Source: Aliidiomarina taiwanensis
GTDB taxonomy: Bacteria; Pseudomonadota; Gammaproteobacteria; Enterobacterales; Alteromonadaceae
Length of the DNA: 64,000 nucleotides
Reading direction: 5' to 3'
Assembly: GCF_003987015.1 (NCBI RefSeq)
Contig: NZ_PIPQ01000004.1
Location: 81,488 to 145,487 of the forward strand
The position numbers and the translations under genes are program-made. Under the pieces are notes generated by a model. The model was not told where the DNA came from. It saw only the letters and a program-made list of their open reading frames with translations, and did no database searches. Shown one piece after another: positions 26,985-37,118 of this stretch (position 1 is the stretch's first letter; each line of letters begins with the position of its first letter).

Positions 26985-29236
26985 AAGTAACCTCTCAACT
27001 ACCAAGCCGCGAAGTGCGTGAAAAGCGCCGTCGTATACGCAGCCTAAAAGACAATACGTCGCGGTTTGGTATTACGGCTGCCGGGTATGGCGTGGTGTTT
27101 TCCCTCGCCTTGATTTTTGTGTACCTGTTTTATGAAGTGCTCCCCATTTTAAAAGGGGCTGAAATAACTCCTGTAGCACAATACGACATGGCGCTAGTGA
27201 CACAGGAAGAGCCTTCAGCACAAGTACTTATTGAACGATACCAAGAGCTTGGGGTGAACTTTACCCAGCAAGGCGGCATTCGTTTTTTCCACTTGGACAG
27301 TGGCGAAGAGCGTTTACACACACAGGTGTCGTTAGCTCAGGCCGACACGGTCAGTAGCTTTGCAGCTGCAGAGTCATTGGGCGGCCTTGTGGCGTATGGG
27401 TCAGCGTCAGGCAAGGTGCAGTTACTACGGCCTGACTACCAGCTAAGCTTTCCGAATGACCAGCGGCAGATAACCCCAGGTATTGTTTACCCTTATGGCG
27501 AACAGCCGATACAGCTGGACCCGCAAGGGGCTGCGATTCAGCACCTCAGCGTGCAAGAGTCGACACGGGGCCGGCCGGCGGTGTTTGTGGCAGGTTATAC
27601 GGAAGATCAGCGCTGGCTTTTAGCCAAAGTATCCACACGAGAAAACTTGTTCACAGGCCGCGCTACGCAACAGATAGAACGGAGTGAGTTGCCTCACTTT
27701 GCAGTGGAGCCGCGCTTTATTCGTGTCGACAAAGCCTTTCGGAATCTTTATGTGGCGGAAGGTAGCCGACTACATTACTTCGATATAAGCCAGCTGCGTG
27801 CACCTAAACTCATTCAAACGGTGGATGTCGGCGAAGAAATTACGGCGCTTGAGTTTCTGGTGGGTTCGGTTTCGCTAGTAGTGGGCACTGAAACAGGCGG
27901 CTTAAGCCAGTGGTTTCCTGTGCGCGATGAACAAAACGCCTATCAGCTAGAGCATATTCGCAGCTTTAAGCAGCACCCAGGGGCCATTACTACTATTCGC
28001 CCGGAGTATACTCGTAAAGGGTTTTTAGCCGGCGATAGCGCCGGGTACGTGGGCGTACATTATGCAACGTCATCCCGAACCTTGTTGCTGAAGCAAATGG
28101 CCGAGCAGCCTATTGAGAAGCTCGCTGTATCGCCTGTGAACAAGGCTGTACTCACCTTCAGTGGCGAGCAAGTGCAGTATGCGTCGCTGTGGAACCAGCA
28201 CCCGCAATTGTCCTTTAAGGCCTTGTGGAATCGGGTTTGGTACGAAGGGCGAAGCGATCCTGAGTATATTTGGCAGTCTTCCTCGGGGAACGACGAGTTT
28301 GAGTCGAAGTTTTCTTTAATCCCATTGTCTGTGGGTACGCTGAAAGCGGCCTTCTTTGCCATGTTGTTTGCGATGCCCTTGGGTATTATGGCGGCTCTGT
28401 ATACAGCGTATTTTATGACTCCGAAGCTGCGTGGCGTGGTGAAGCCAACCATTGAGGTGATAGAGGCCTTGCCTACGGTTATTTTGGGCTTTTTGGCCGG
28501 TTTATGGCTGGCGCCTTTTATGGAGCATAACTTACCTGCCGTGTTTGCATTGCTTATCGGCTTGCCCTTGTTAATGGTGCTTATGTCCTTCCTGTGGAGC
28601 TGCCTACCACGTTCGCTTAAGCGTTTGGTTCCTGCTGGGTGGGAAGCTGTGCTCTTAGTACCTGCTTTGGTACTTTTTGGCTGGGCTGCCGTAGCTTCCA
28701 GCCCCTGGGTCGAAACCTGGTTGTTCGACGGCAGTATGCGTCAGTGGCTTACGAACCAAGGCATTACCTATGATCAGCGAAACGCTTTGGTGGTGGGCTT
28801 AGCCATGGGGTTTGCCGTTATCCCCACCATTTATTCCATTGCGGAAGACGCCATTTTCAACGTGCCAAAGCATTTAACGCAAGGCTCGCTGGCGCTTGGT
28901 GCAACCCCTTGGCAAACCATGGTGGGCGTGGTGCTTCCAACCGCCAGCCCGGGTATTTTTTCCGGCATTATGATTGGCTTTGGGCGGGCTGTAGGCGAAA
29001 CCATGATCGTGCTTATGGCGACGGGTAATAGCCCGATTGTGAACTTCAATATATTTGAAGGCATGCGTACGCTTTCAGCCAACATTGCCGTTGAGCTCCC
29101 AGAAACGGCAGTAGGTAGTTCCCATTTCCGCATTCTGTTTTTGGCGGCCTTAGTGTTATTTGCCTTTACCTTTGTGTTGAACACCATTGCTGAAGTGGTG
29201 CGCCAGCGTTTGCGTAAACGATACAGCAGCTTATAG
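26981..29236 (+). CDS. pstC: Phosphate ABC transporter permease PstC, long form
   Basis: A permease half of the high-affinity phosphate importer. It has 751 residues against about 320 in E. coli. After one N-terminal helix (about 32-55), some 390 residues form a large, probably periplasmic domain with beta-propeller-like repeats. The conventional permease with five or six helices follows (about 450-745), including the EAA-like loop LALGATPWQTMVGVVLPTASPGI. I recall long PstC proteins in Alteromonadales, so this is a lineage form rather than a local fusion. Confidence 0.93.
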   Translation: MKVTSQLPSREVREKRRRIRSLKDNTSRFGITAAGYGVVFSLALIFVYLFYEVLPILKGAEITPVAQYDMALVTQEEPSAQVLIERYQELGVNFTQQGGIRFFHLDSGEERLHTQVSLAQADTVSSFAAAESLGGLVAYGSASGKVQLLRPDYQLSFPNDQRQITPGIVYPYGEQPIQLDPQGAAIQHLSVQESTRGRPAVFVAGYTEDQRWLLAKVSTRENLFTGRATQQIERSELPHFAVEPRFIRVDKAFRNLYVAEGSRLHYFDISQLRAPKLIQTVDVGEEITALEFLVGSVSLVVGTETGGLSQWFPVRDEQNAYQLEHIRSFKQHPGAITTIRPEYTRKGFLAGDSAGYVGVHYATSSRTLLLKQMAEQPIEKLAVSPVNKAVLTFSGEQVQYASLWNQHPQLSFKALWNRVWYEGRSDPEYIWQSSSGNDEFESKFSLIPLSVGTLKAAFFAMLFAMPLGIMAALYTAYFMTPKLRGVVKPTIEVIEALPTVILGFLAGLWLAPFMEHNLPAVFALLIGLPLLMVLMSFLWSCLPRSLKRLVPAGWEAVLLVPALVLFGWAAVASSPWVETWLFDGSMRQWLTNQGITYDQRNALVVGLAMGFAVIPTIYSIAEDAIFNVPKHLTQGSLALGATPWQTMVGVVLPTASPGIFSGIMIGFGRAVGETMIVLMATGNSPIVNFNIFEGMRTLSANIAVELPETAVGSSHFRILFLAALVLFAFTFVLNTIAEVVRQRLRKRYSSL

Positions 29237-29251
29237 GGCCGGAGGATACAA

Positions 29252-30919
29252 ATGAAACATTGGTTTAAAAGCGGCTCGCCTTGGATTTGGTTAACCGCAG
29301 GCGCTGTCTCGCTCAGTGTCATTATGATCGTGGGACTGCTTGGCCTTATTGCAGTACGTGGTTTTAGCCACTTTTGGCCCGCACCCGTGGCACAAATTGC
29401 CATTCACGACCCGCGTAATCAAGTAGAAGAAACTTTACTAGGTGAAATAGCCCGGAGTGAAACCGTCACAGCGACCCTTGCTCGGGAAGCAGGCCATGTG
29501 GTGCCGGAAAACCTCAGTGTCGTTACTCGCTACTTAATTAAGCAAGGTAACCGAGAACAGGTTAGCTCCGACTTTGTTTGGCGCTTTGACTTAGGTATGG
29601 CGCCTTTTACTTACCCGAAGGGAGTTTACGCGATAGAGCGCAGAACATGGGGCGACTTCTACGGTTTCCCTGTGGCACTTCAGCTGGAACAACAGCACTG
29701 GCAAGCGACCGACGCAGACTTTGCCAAGGCATTGAATGACCTGCTTGAGCAAAGCCACCAGCGTCACCAAGCCATTACACGTATAGAGCGACAGGACATT
29801 GGCAAAATCAATAGCCAAATGAATGCCCTCCGTTTACAGCAGCGGCAGCTGGAGCTTGACGGTGTTAAAGGACGGGCCCTGCTCGAAGCCAAACAAGGGA
29901 TTGCACAACAAGAGCAAGCGTTACAAGCAGAGTACGCTGAGCTACGTACGCAGCTCGACCAGCTGTATAGCGAGCAGGAAAAAGCGCAGCTGCGCATGCG
30001 TATGATGAACGGCAAGGAAGTGGCTATTGCTTTAGCAGATATTGTGGCGATAACCATGCCAAACGACATGACGCTGGGGCAAAAGTGGGCCGAATACTTT
30101 AAGCAAGTGGGTGGGTTCTTGTCGAAAGAGCCCCGCGAAGCAAACACAGAAGGGGGGATATTCCCCGCCATTTTCGGCACCATTACCATGGTGTTTATTA
30201 TGTCCATTATGGTCACCCCGTTTGGCGTGTTAGCCGCTATTTACTTGCGTGAATATGCCAAGCAAGGCGTAGTGACACGCTTGGTGCGTATTTCCGTATA
30301 CAACCTGGCTGGGGTACCTTCCATTGTGTACGGCGTGTTTGGCCTAGGCTTCTTCATTTACTTCTTGGGCGGCAATATCGACCGTATTTTCTATGAAGCG
30401 GCACTGCCGTCGCCGACCTTTGGTACGCCTGGCTTATTTTGGGCATCGCTGACATTAGCCTTGCTGACCCTGCCTGTGGTTATCGTGTCCACAGAAGAAG
30501 GCTTAGCACGAATACCCAGCACCATTCGGCAAGGATCACTCGCCTTAGGAGCGACAAAGTCAGAAACTCTGTGGCGGGTGGTGGTGCCTTTGGCTACCCC
30601 CGGCATGATGACAGGGTTGATTCTTGCCATTGCTCGTGCGGCGGGCGAGGTTGCCCCGTTAATGCTAGTCGGGGTAGTGAAGTTAGCGCCTACTCTGCCC
30701 GTAGACGGCGAGTTCCCCTTTGTGCATTTGGAACGAAAAATAATGCACCTTGGGTTCCATATTTTTGATGTGGGCTTTCAAAGCCCCAACGTAGAAGCGG
30801 CACGGCCGCTGGTGTATGCCACCGCACTCACCTTAGTGACTCTGATTGTGGTGCTAAATATTACCGCCATTAGCATACGCAACCGACTACGGGAGAAGTA
30901 CCGAAATGATTCAGACTAA
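29252..30919 (+). CDS. pstA: Phosphate ABC transporter permease PstA, long form
   Basis: The second permease of the Pst importer, 555 residues against about 296 in E. coli. The extra part sits after the first helix (about 15-36) and includes a strong glutamine/leucine-rich coiled coil at about 170-250. The permease core follows, with [19 protein letters not shown] and the EAA-like loop [20 protein letters not shown]. The gap to pstC is 15 bp with GCCGGAGGAT before the ATG, and the end overlaps pstB by 14 bp. Confidence 0.93.
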   Translation: MKHWFKSGSPWIWLTAGAVSLSVIMIVGLLGLIAVRGFSHFWPAPVAQIAIHDPRNQVEETLLGEIARSETVTATLAREAGHVVPENLSVVTRYLIKQGNREQVSSDFVWRFDLGMAPFTYPKGVYAIERRTWGDFYGFPVALQLEQQHWQATDADFAKALNDLLEQSHQRHQAITRIERQDIGKINSQMNALRLQQRQLELDGVKGRALLEAKQGIAQQEQALQAEYAELRTQLDQLYSEQEKAQLRMRMMNGKEVAIALADIVAITMPNDMTLGQKWAEYFKQVGGFLSKEPREANTEGGIFPAIFGTITMVFIMSIMVTPFGVLAAIYLREYAKQGVVTRLVRISVYNLAGVPSIVYGVFGLGFFIYFLGGNIDRIFYEAALPSPTFGTPGLFWASLTLALLTLPVVIVSTEEGLARIPSTIRQGSLALGATKSETLWRVVVPLATPGMMTGLILAIARAAGEVAPLMLVGVVKLAPTLPVDGEFPFVHLERKIMHLGFHIFDVGFQSPNVEAARPLVYATALTLVTLIVVLNITAISIRNRLREKYRNDSD

Positions 30920-31703
30920 TGAGCTTACGGAACCAACAATGACACAAGAAGCAGCTAAGTTTAGTGTACGTAATTTGCGTTTAGCCTATGGTGAAAGCGA
31001 AGCGCTGAAAGGAATTGATTTAGATATACCCGAGAAAAAAGTAACGGCTTTTATTGGTCCTTCGGGTTGTGGTAAATCCACTTTATTGCGTTGCTTTAAT
31101 CGCATGAACGACTTGGTGGACAGCTGTAAAATAACCGGTGAAGTGCTGCTGGATGGCGAAAATATATACGCGCCGCAGGTAGACGTGGCCGAGCTGCGGC
31201 GCCAAGTGGGCATGGTGTTTCAAAAGCCTAACCCGTTTCCTAAGTCTATTTTTGAAAACGTGGCCTACGGGCTCCGTTTGCAAGGTGTGAAAGACAGGCG
31301 CACATTAATGGACGTGGTGGAAAAAGCCCTACGAGGCGCAGCACTTTGGGACGAAGTGAAAGATCGCTTAAATGACAATGCCTTTGGGCTCTCGGGCGGG
31401 CAACAGCAGCGACTGGTAATTGCTCGGGCCATCGCCATCGAGCCCGAGGTACTGTTACTTGACGAGCCTGCTTCGGCCTTAGACCCCATTTCAACCTTAA
31501 AAATTGAAGAGCTCATTAACGAGCTTAAAGACACCTATACCATTGTCATCGTGACACACAACATGCAGCAAGCAGCCCGTGTTTCCGACTACACCGCGTT
31601 TTTGTATATGGGTGAAATGATAGAGTACGCAGACACAAACACGCTGTTTACGACACCGCGGCACAAACAAACGGAAGACTATATTACCGGACGGTATGGG
31701 TAG
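30906..31703 (+). CDS. pstB: Phosphate ABC transporter ATP-binding protein PstB
   Basis: The ATPase of the Pst importer, on the cytoplasmic side. The 265 residues include Walker A (GPSGCGKST), the Q-loop ([12 protein letters not shown]), the signature LSGGQQQR, Walker B with the catalytic Glu ([13 protein letters not shown]) and the switch histidine (VTHNM). ATG 30906 lies inside the pstA end; a second ATG at 30939 ([14 protein letters not shown]) would give a 254-residue product closer to E. coli size. Confidence 0.97.
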   Translation: MIQTNELTEPTMTQEAAKFSVRNLRLAYGESEALKGIDLDIPEKKVTAFIGPSGCGKSTLLRCFNRMNDLVDSCKITGEVLLDGENIYAPQVDVAELRRQVGMVFQKPNPFPKSIFENVAYGLRLQGVKDRRTLMDVVEKALRGAALWDEVKDRLNDNAFGLSGGQQQRLVIARAIAIEPEVLLLDEPASALDPISTLKIEELINELKDTYTIVIVTHNMQQAARVSDYTAFLYMGEMIEYADTNTLFTTPRHKQTEDYITGRYG

Positions 31704-31732
31704 CACCTGGTGCCTACTAAGAGGAAATGAAC

Positions 31733-32449
31733 ATGGATAAGCTGAATTTAGGTAAACATATATCAGGGCAGTTTACGGCTGAGCTCACCGCGGTGATGAG
31801 CAAAGTGTTGGCCATGGGCGGTTTGGTGGAGCGGCAGCTGGCAGACGCTTTAACCGCTATTCAAGAAAATGACACCCAGTTGGCCAACAGCGTGATAACA
31901 GCAGACAACAAAGTGAACCAGCTGGAGTTAGAAATAGACGCCGCCTGCACACAAATTATTGCCAAGCGACAGCCCACAGCAAGCGACTTGCGACTTGTGC
32001 TCGGCGTGCTTAAAGCGATTAGCGATCTGGAGCGGATTGGCGACGAAACGTGTCGTATTGCCCGGGTTGCCTTAAAAACCTTCGATAAAGATCAAGAACA
32101 CCTGTTGGTGAGCTTAGAAAACCTAGGGCAGTTGGTACTGGCAATGTTGCGTCAGGTACTGGACGCGTTTGCCCGCATGGACGAAGAAGCGGCTTTGCTT
32201 GTGCACCAGCAAGACGTGAAAGCCGACAGACAGTATGAGGCACTGACGCGACTTCTTATGACCTATATGATGGAAGACTCACGCAGCATTCCGAAAATTA
32301 TGGACGTTATGTGGTCGGCCCGTGCGTTAGAGCGTATTGGCGATAGGTGCCAAAATATTGCGGAATATATTATTTACTTTGTGCGCGGCAAAGATGTCCG
32401 CCACGCTTCAGCCGAAGTCATAAAAAACACAGCTGAAGGGGCGTCATAG
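31733..32449 (+). CDS. phoU: Phosphate signalling regulator PhoU
   Basis: PhoU links Pst activity to PhoR and keeps the regulon off when phosphate is plentiful. I chose ATG 31733 (MDKLNLGKHISGQF), which is 7 bp after GAGGA and aligns with the E. coli start; an in-frame ATG lies 6 bp upstream. The 238 residues form two three-helix PhoU repeats with the metal-binding-type motifs ERIGDETCRIARV and ERIGDRCQNIAEY. It ends 4 bp from the 3' end of serA. Confidence 0.96.
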   Translation: MDKLNLGKHISGQFTAELTAVMSKVLAMGGLVERQLADALTAIQENDTQLANSVITADNKVNQLELEIDAACTQIIAKRQPTASDLRLVLGVLKAISDLERIGDETCRIARVALKTFDKDQEHLLVSLENLGQLVLAMLRQVLDAFARMDEEAALLVHQQDVKADRQYEALTRLLMTYMMEDSRSIPKIMDVMWSARALERIGDRCQNIAEYIIYFVRGKDVRHASAEVIKNTAEGAS

Positions 32450-32453
32450 CGTC

Positions 32454-33686
32454 TTAGTGCAAAACGCGACAGCGAATAGTGCCGGGCACGTTTTTCAGTT
32501 CGTTGAGTACTGCTTTTGCTTTGCCGTGCTCAACGTCCATCACCACGTAGCCTAGCTCACTGTCGGTTTGCAGGTACTGACTGGTAATGTTCACATTGAG
32601 GGCTGCAAATACCTGGTTAATTTGGTTTAACACCCCGGGTTTATTGAGGTGAATATGCAACAGGCGGCTGCTGTCGTGCTGGGTTGGTAACGCCACTTCT
32701 GGGAAGTTAACCGCCGACAGGGTGGAGCCGTTGTCGGAGTATTTAATGAGTTTTTGCGCCACTTCAACACCAATGTTTTCTTGCGCTTCTTGCGTAGACC
32801 CGCCCACATGAGGCGTTAGAATAACTTGGTCAATACCGCGTAACGGCGAGATAAATTCGTCGGTGTTGCTTTTAGGCTCTACCGGGAATACGTCAATGGC
32901 AGCCCCCGCTACATGACCGGCTTTTAGGCTTGCAGCTAACGCGTCTAAGTCGACCACAGTCCCCCGGGAAGCGTTAATAAGTAAGCTACCCGGCTTCATC
33001 TGAGCTAGTTGTTCAGGGCCTATCATTAGCTGGGTTTGTGGGGTTTCTGGCACATGTAAAGAGACCACATCGCTATGAGCTAGTAAGCTGTCTAAAGTCT
33101 TCATCGAACGGGCATTACCTAAGCTCAGTTTGGTTTCAATGTCATAAAACACCACCTGCATGCCCAGCAGCTCCGCCAAAATACCAAGTTGGGTGCCAAT
33201 ATGGCCATAGCCCACAATCCCCAAGGTTTTCCCCCGAGCCTCATGAGCCCCTTGCGCTGTTTTAAGCCACTCACCCCGGTGGCAGGCCATGTTCTTTTCT
33301 GGCACCTTGCGCAGTAGCATAATCATTTCCGCAAGAACAAGTTCGGCAACGCTGCGGGTGTTGGAGAAAGGTGCATTAAATACAGGCACCCCGTAGGTGC
33401 GGGCCGCTACTGTGTCTACTTGGTTGGTGCCAATACAAAAACAGCCGACAGCAATCAGCTTTTTCGCATGAGCAAACACCTGCTCGGTTAGCTGGGTGCG
33501 CGAACGTATGCCAATAAAATGGTATTCGTGCACACAGGCTATTAGCTCTTCTTCGCTCATGGCGCTGCTATGTTGAACAATTTCCGTATAGCCCTGTTGG
33601 TAAAAGCATTCCACGGCACTTTCGTGCACGCCTTCAAGCAGTAGTATTTTAATTTTTTCTTTGGCAAGGGAGTATTCTTGGCTCAT
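32454..33686 (-). CDS. serA: D-3-phosphoglycerate dehydrogenase
   Basis: SerA oxidises 3-phosphoglycerate to 3-phosphohydroxypyruvate, the first step of serine synthesis. The 410 residues match the E. coli length. Visible are the NAD-binding GYGHIGTQLGILAE, the substrate/catalytic SRGTVVDLDAL and LTPHVGGSTQEAQENIG (with the catalytic His), and a C-terminal ACT domain (about 335-410, HIHLNKPGVLNQIN) that in E. coli binds serine for feedback inhibition. rpiA lies 9 bp upstream on the same strand. Confidence 0.97.
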   Translation of the reverse strand: MSQEYSLAKEKIKILLLEGVHESAVECFYQQGYTEIVQHSSAMSEEELIACVHEYHFIGIRSRTQLTEQVFAHAKKLIAVGCFCIGTNQVDTVAARTYGVPVFNAPFSNTRSVAELVLAEMIMLLRKVPEKNMACHRGEWLKTAQGAHEARGKTLGIVGYGHIGTQLGILAELLGMQVVFYDIETKLSLGNARSMKTLDSLLAHSDVVSLHVPETPQTQLMIGPEQLAQMKPGSLLINASRGTVVDLDALAASLKAGHVAGAAIDVFPVEPKSNTDEFISPLRGIDQVILTPHVGGSTQEAQENIGVEVAQKLIKYSDNGSTLSAVNFPEVALPTQHDSSRLLHIHLNKPGVLNQINQVFAALNVNITSQYLQTDSELGYVVMDVEHGKAKAVLNELKNVPGTIRCRVLH

Positions 33687-33695
33687 TGGGCTACC

Positions 33696-34373
33696 TTAGC
33701 GCTTCAGGGTTTCAATCGAGGAACCGTCGCTTAATAAAGCAATGTCGGCTGGACGGGCGGCAAACAGGCCATTGGTCACAACTCCGGTAATGTTGTTCAG
33801 GATCTCTTCAAAGGCAATGGGCTTTAAAATGTCCAGGTGGTGCACATCAAGAATAATATTGCCGTTGTCGGTTACAAAACCTTCTCGGTACACAGGGTCG
33901 CCACCGAGTTTAACAAGCTCTCGTGCAACATAAGAGCGAGCCATAGGAATGACTTCAATGGGCAGGGGGAAGTCGCCAAGTTGTTTTGTGAACTTGCTTT
34001 TGTCGGCAATGCAAATAAAGCGCTTGGCTACGGCTGCGACAATTTTTTCGCGAGTGAGCGCGCCACCACCGCCTTTGATCATTTGTAAATGACGGTTAAT
34101 TTCATCGGCACCGTCTACATACACGCTAATTTCAGGTACACCGTTCAGGTCGTATACAGGAATGCCTAAGGCTTTAAGCCGCCGAGTTGACTCGTCCGAG
34201 CTAGACACAGCCCCTTCAAGATCAAACTTAATAGCGGCTAAGGCGTCGATAAAGTAGTTAACGGTAGAACCTGTACCAACACCAACAATGCTCCCTTTTT
34301 CAATAAAAGGAATGGCGGCTTCGGCGGCATGTTTCTTGGCCGTTTCTTGTGGGCTTAAAGGTTGCTTGCTCAT
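33696..34373 (-). CDS. rpiA: Ribose-5-phosphate isomerase A
   Basis: Interconverts ribose-5-phosphate and ribulose-5-phosphate in the pentose phosphate pathway. The start at 34373 ([20 protein letters not shown]) gives 225 residues. Motifs are [30 protein letters not shown], the lysine/glutamate site [14 protein letters not shown], and [10 protein letters not shown]. It is followed by serA, the order opposite in direction but linked as in E. coli. Confidence 0.96.
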   Translation of the reverse strand: MSKQPLSPQETAKKHAAEAAIPFIEKGSIVGVGTGSTVNYFIDALAAIKFDLEGAVSSSDESTRRLKALGIPVYDLNGVPEISVYVDGADEINRHLQMIKGGGGALTREKIVAAVAKRFICIADKSKFTKQLGDFPLPIEVIPMARSYVARELVKLGGDPVYREGFVTDNGNIILDVHHLDILKPIAFEEILNNITGVVTNGLFAARPADIALLSDGSSIETLKR

Positions 34374-34424
34374 GACACTCCCGTGATAGCAAAAAGAATA
34401 AGGCACCCTTTATTATACGGTAGG

Positions 34425-35009
34425 TCACGAGAACTGCCATAGTTTTGAAGGTGTAATAACCAAAGGTAAAGGTATATCCCAGGCCTCACTCGGTAGGGTG
34501 TCCACATATTGACAGTCGTGAGCCACGCCAATGGGCAACAGGTGGGAATGTTCACCGGCAAACCAAGGGGCAAGCAAGCGGTCGTAGTAGCCCCCGCCCA
34601 TGCCCATGCGTTGACCGTGCTGGTCAAAGCCGACTAAGGGCGTGCACATCACGTCAATAGCAGCTAAGGGCACGGCTTTGTCAGTGTCGAGAAGCGGCTC
34701 GTGAATGCCTAAGGACGTGGTTTGCAAAGGGGTGCTGGGCTGGTAAGGCATAAACCACATAAGCCCCGCTTGTTGCGGGTCGACGACGGGCACCACCACA
34801 CGTTTTCCTTGGGACCAAAGGGCCTGAATAAATGGGGTCAAGCTCAGCTCACTGGGGCTAGCAATATAGGTGGCCAGGGTGCTGGCCGACTGCACCTGAG
34901 GCAAGTTAAGTAAGTGATTACATACACGCTGGGCTGCGCTTTTTTGCTCCTCAGCAGAAAGAGCCTGCCGAGCTTGGCGTAGCTGCGTCCGTAATTGAAC
35001 ACGCGTCAT
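34425..35009 (-). CDS. fau: 5-formyltetrahydrofolate cyclo-ligase
   Basis: Converts 5-formyl-THF to 5,10-methenyl-THF with ATP. The 194 residues carry the N-terminal R-x-x-L-R-x-x-R region, VVPVVDPQQAGLMWF, and the substrate/ATP-site block VGFDQHGQRMGMGGGYYDRLL. In E. coli this gene (fau/ygfA) is directly downstream of the 6S RNA gene. Here it has the same strand as ssrS but is separated from it by two plus-strand genes and a small ORF. Confidence 0.94.
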   Translation of the reverse strand: MTRVQLRTQLRQARQALSAEEQKSAAQRVCNHLLNLPQVQSASTLATYIASPSELSLTPFIQALWSQGKRVVVPVVDPQQAGLMWFMPYQPSTPLQTTSLGIHEPLLDTDKAVPLAAIDVMCTPLVGFDQHGQRMGMGGGYYDRLLAPWFAGEHSHLLPIGVAHDCQYVDTLPSEAWDIPLPLVITPSKLWQFS

Positions 35010-35100
35010 TCCCGTCTTCCTTTAATTCAGTTGCAGTCTTCGCACGAGACTGCGACACTTTATGCCAACCTATCATAGTGAATAATAACAGGATACCCGT

Positions 35101-36663
35101 ATGCGTTTGCTAAGTATGCTCCTTGCACTGAGTTTGTTCTTGCCCATGGTGGTGGCTGAGGAAATGGTAGCACCCGACCGAACTCGTGGAGAAGGCCCCT
35201 ACGAGCGACTTATTTTGCGAGGTGGCATTTTGATCAATGGCGAAGGTGCACCTCCCATTGGCCCAGTGGATATTGTGATTGAGAATGACCGCATTGCACA
35301 GGTCAAGGTGGTGGGGTATCCCGACGTGCCCATTCTTGAAAGCCGACGGCCCAAGGCACGCCCGGGTGATCAAGAAATGGATGTTTCCGGCCATTATATT
35401 TTGCCTGGCTTTGTTGACGTGCATGCTCACTTAGGGGGCTCGGCCAAGGGCATTCCACCCGAGTATGTATTAAAGCTATGGCTGGCTCATGGTGTGACTA
35501 CGGTGCGCGAGCCAGGAAGCTTTCGAGGTCTTGAGTGGACACTAGACCATGCGGCGCGAGCTGAGCGTAATGAAATTGCTGCACCGCGTATCATTCCTTA
35601 CGCTGTATTTGGCATGGGCAGTGACGCGCCTATTACCACAGCAGAACAAGCACGCACATGGGTGCAAGGCATTCATCAGCGTGGTGCCCATGGTATTAAG
35701 TTCTTCGGAGCAACCCCGCAGGTCATAGAAGCAGCCATAACCGAAGCCAACACGTTGGGACTGGGCACCATGATGCACCATGCTCAGCTGAACGTAATGC
35801 GCACCAATGCCTTAGACTCGGCGCGCTTAGGTTTGGGCTCTTTAGAGCACTGGTACGGGCTACCAGAAGCCTTGTTTACCGACCGTGTTATTCAAGACTA
35901 TTCGCCGGACTATAATTACCAAAATGAACAAGACAGGTTTGGTGAAGCAGGGCGGTTATGGAAACAGGCGGCACAGCCAGGTAGCGAGCGCTGGAATGCG
36001 GTTCGAGACGAGTTAATCGCCCTCGATTTCACCTTAAACCCTACCTTTACCATTTATGAAGCAAGTCGTGACTTGGCCGCACAGCGCACAGCCCTATGGC
36101 ATAAAGACTACACCTTGCCGCAGTTATGGGACTTCTTTACCCCAAGCCGCTATGCCCATGGCTCGTACTGGTTCGACTGGACCACAGACCATGAAGTTGC
36201 TTGGCGTGAAAACTACCGCCTATGGATGCAATTCGTCAATGACTACAAGAACCATGGTGGCCGTGTCACCACGGGCTCTGACTCGGGCTATATCTATAAA
36301 ATATATGGCTTTGGCTATATTCAAGAACTGGAGCTACTGCGCGAAGCGGGCTTTAATGCCCTGGAAGTCATTCAAGCGGCCACCCTTTCAGGGGCCGAAC
36401 TGCTTGGGTTAGACCATGAAATTGGCAGTGTGGTGCCCGGCAAAAAGGCCGACTTAGTCATCGTCAAAGAAAACCCCCTGCGTAACTTTAAGGTGCTGTA
36501 TGGTACAGGGCATTACCAGCTAAATAACCAGAACGAGCCGGAACGCACCCAAGGTGTGCGTTATACAGTTCGCAATGGCGTGGTTTATAATGCGGCTGAA
36601 TTACTCGCCGATGTGCGTCGCATTGTTGCGCGCAGCAAAGCCGAACAGCAAGAGGAACATTAA
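35101..36663 (+). CDS. Exported amidohydrolase family protein
   Basis: A 520-residue metal-dependent hydrolase with a signal peptide (about 1-19), so it is periplasmic. Amidohydrolase metal ligands can be read as DVHAHLGG (His108, His110), Lys200 in HGIKFFG (the carbamylated-lysine position), His226 or His227, His250 in LEHWYG, and Asp394 in TGSDSG. The closing PGKKADLVIVKENPL is typical. The substrate is unknown; related proteins include imidazolonepropionase-like and dipeptide hydrolases. It begins a two-gene unit with the PH-domain gene. Confidence 0.85.
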   Translation: MRLLSMLLALSLFLPMVVAEEMVAPDRTRGEGPYERLILRGGILINGEGAPPIGPVDIVIENDRIAQVKVVGYPDVPILESRRPKARPGDQEMDVSGHYILPGFVDVHAHLGGSAKGIPPEYVLKLWLAHGVTTVREPGSFRGLEWTLDHAARAERNEIAAPRIIPYAVFGMGSDAPITTAEQARTWVQGIHQRGAHGIKFFGATPQVIEAAITEANTLGLGTMMHHAQLNVMRTNALDSARLGLGSLEHWYGLPEALFTDRVIQDYSPDYNYQNEQDRFGEAGRLWKQAAQPGSERWNAVRDELIALDFTLNPTFTIYEASRDLAAQRTALWHKDYTLPQLWDFFTPSRYAHGSYWFDWTTDHEVAWRENYRLWMQFVNDYKNHGGRVTTGSDSGYIYKIYGFGYIQELELLREAGFNALEVIQAATLSGAELLGLDHEIGSVVPGKKADLVIVKENPLRNFKVLYGTGHYQLNNQNEPERTQGVRYTVRNGVVYNAAELLADVRRIVARSKAEQQEEH

Positions 36664-37116
36664 GTGGACAAACACCATTCAAGCAAAGCCGACCCATTGT
36701 TATTACTTTTGCTGATGACCATCCCTGTATTGGGGTTTGTGGCTTCAGCCTTATGTTTGCTTAGCGGGCAAAATGTATTGGGTTTTCTTATTTTTATTAT
36801 CATGATTGTGTGGCCAGCGTGGATAACACTGTCTACCAGTTACACCATACGTGGTGAGCACTTACTCGCCCGCTGTGGGCCGTTACGTTACAAAGTAAAG
36901 CTGACGGATATTAAAGAAGTGGTCCCGGTGAAAACCCTTCGGCCTGGGCCTGCGTTGTCGTGGGATAAGTTAAAAATAACCTACGGCGCAGACAACAAAG
37001 TGCTTTTTGTGTCGCCAGCCGACAAGTACACCTTTGTGTTTGACTTAGGTATTGGGGGCGAAGAAGCTTTTGATCAGGTAGCAGCCGACGACGACTACGA
37101 AGGGCCTATTTACTAG
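36664..37116 (+). CDS. Membrane protein with a bacterial PH (bPH_4-like) domain
   Basis: A 150-residue protein that starts at GTG 36664, directly after the amidohydrolase stop. Two hydrophobic helices (about 11-32 and 37-57) are followed by a domain beginning TSYTIRGEHLLARCGPLRYKV and containing PALSWDKLKITYG and FVSPADKYTFV. This is the pattern of the YyaB-type bacterial PH domain (formerly DUF1200). Function unknown; the tight spacing suggests cotranscription with the upstream gene. Confidence 0.7.
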   Translation: MDKHHSSKADPLLLLLLMTIPVLGFVASALCLLSGQNVLGFLIFIIMIVWPAWITLSTSYTIRGEHLLARCGPLRYKVKLTDIKEVVPVKTLRPGPALSWDKLKITYGADNKVLFVSPADKYTFVFDLGIGGEEAFDQVAADDDYEGPIY

Positions 37117-37118
37117 GC

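Noticed and set aside
26981..28300. The long N-terminal part of PstC as a separate fused gene
   Set aside because: The insertion begins after the first helix of the permease, and long PstC proteins of this layout are known in related marine bacteria, so it is a family trait rather than a local fusion.
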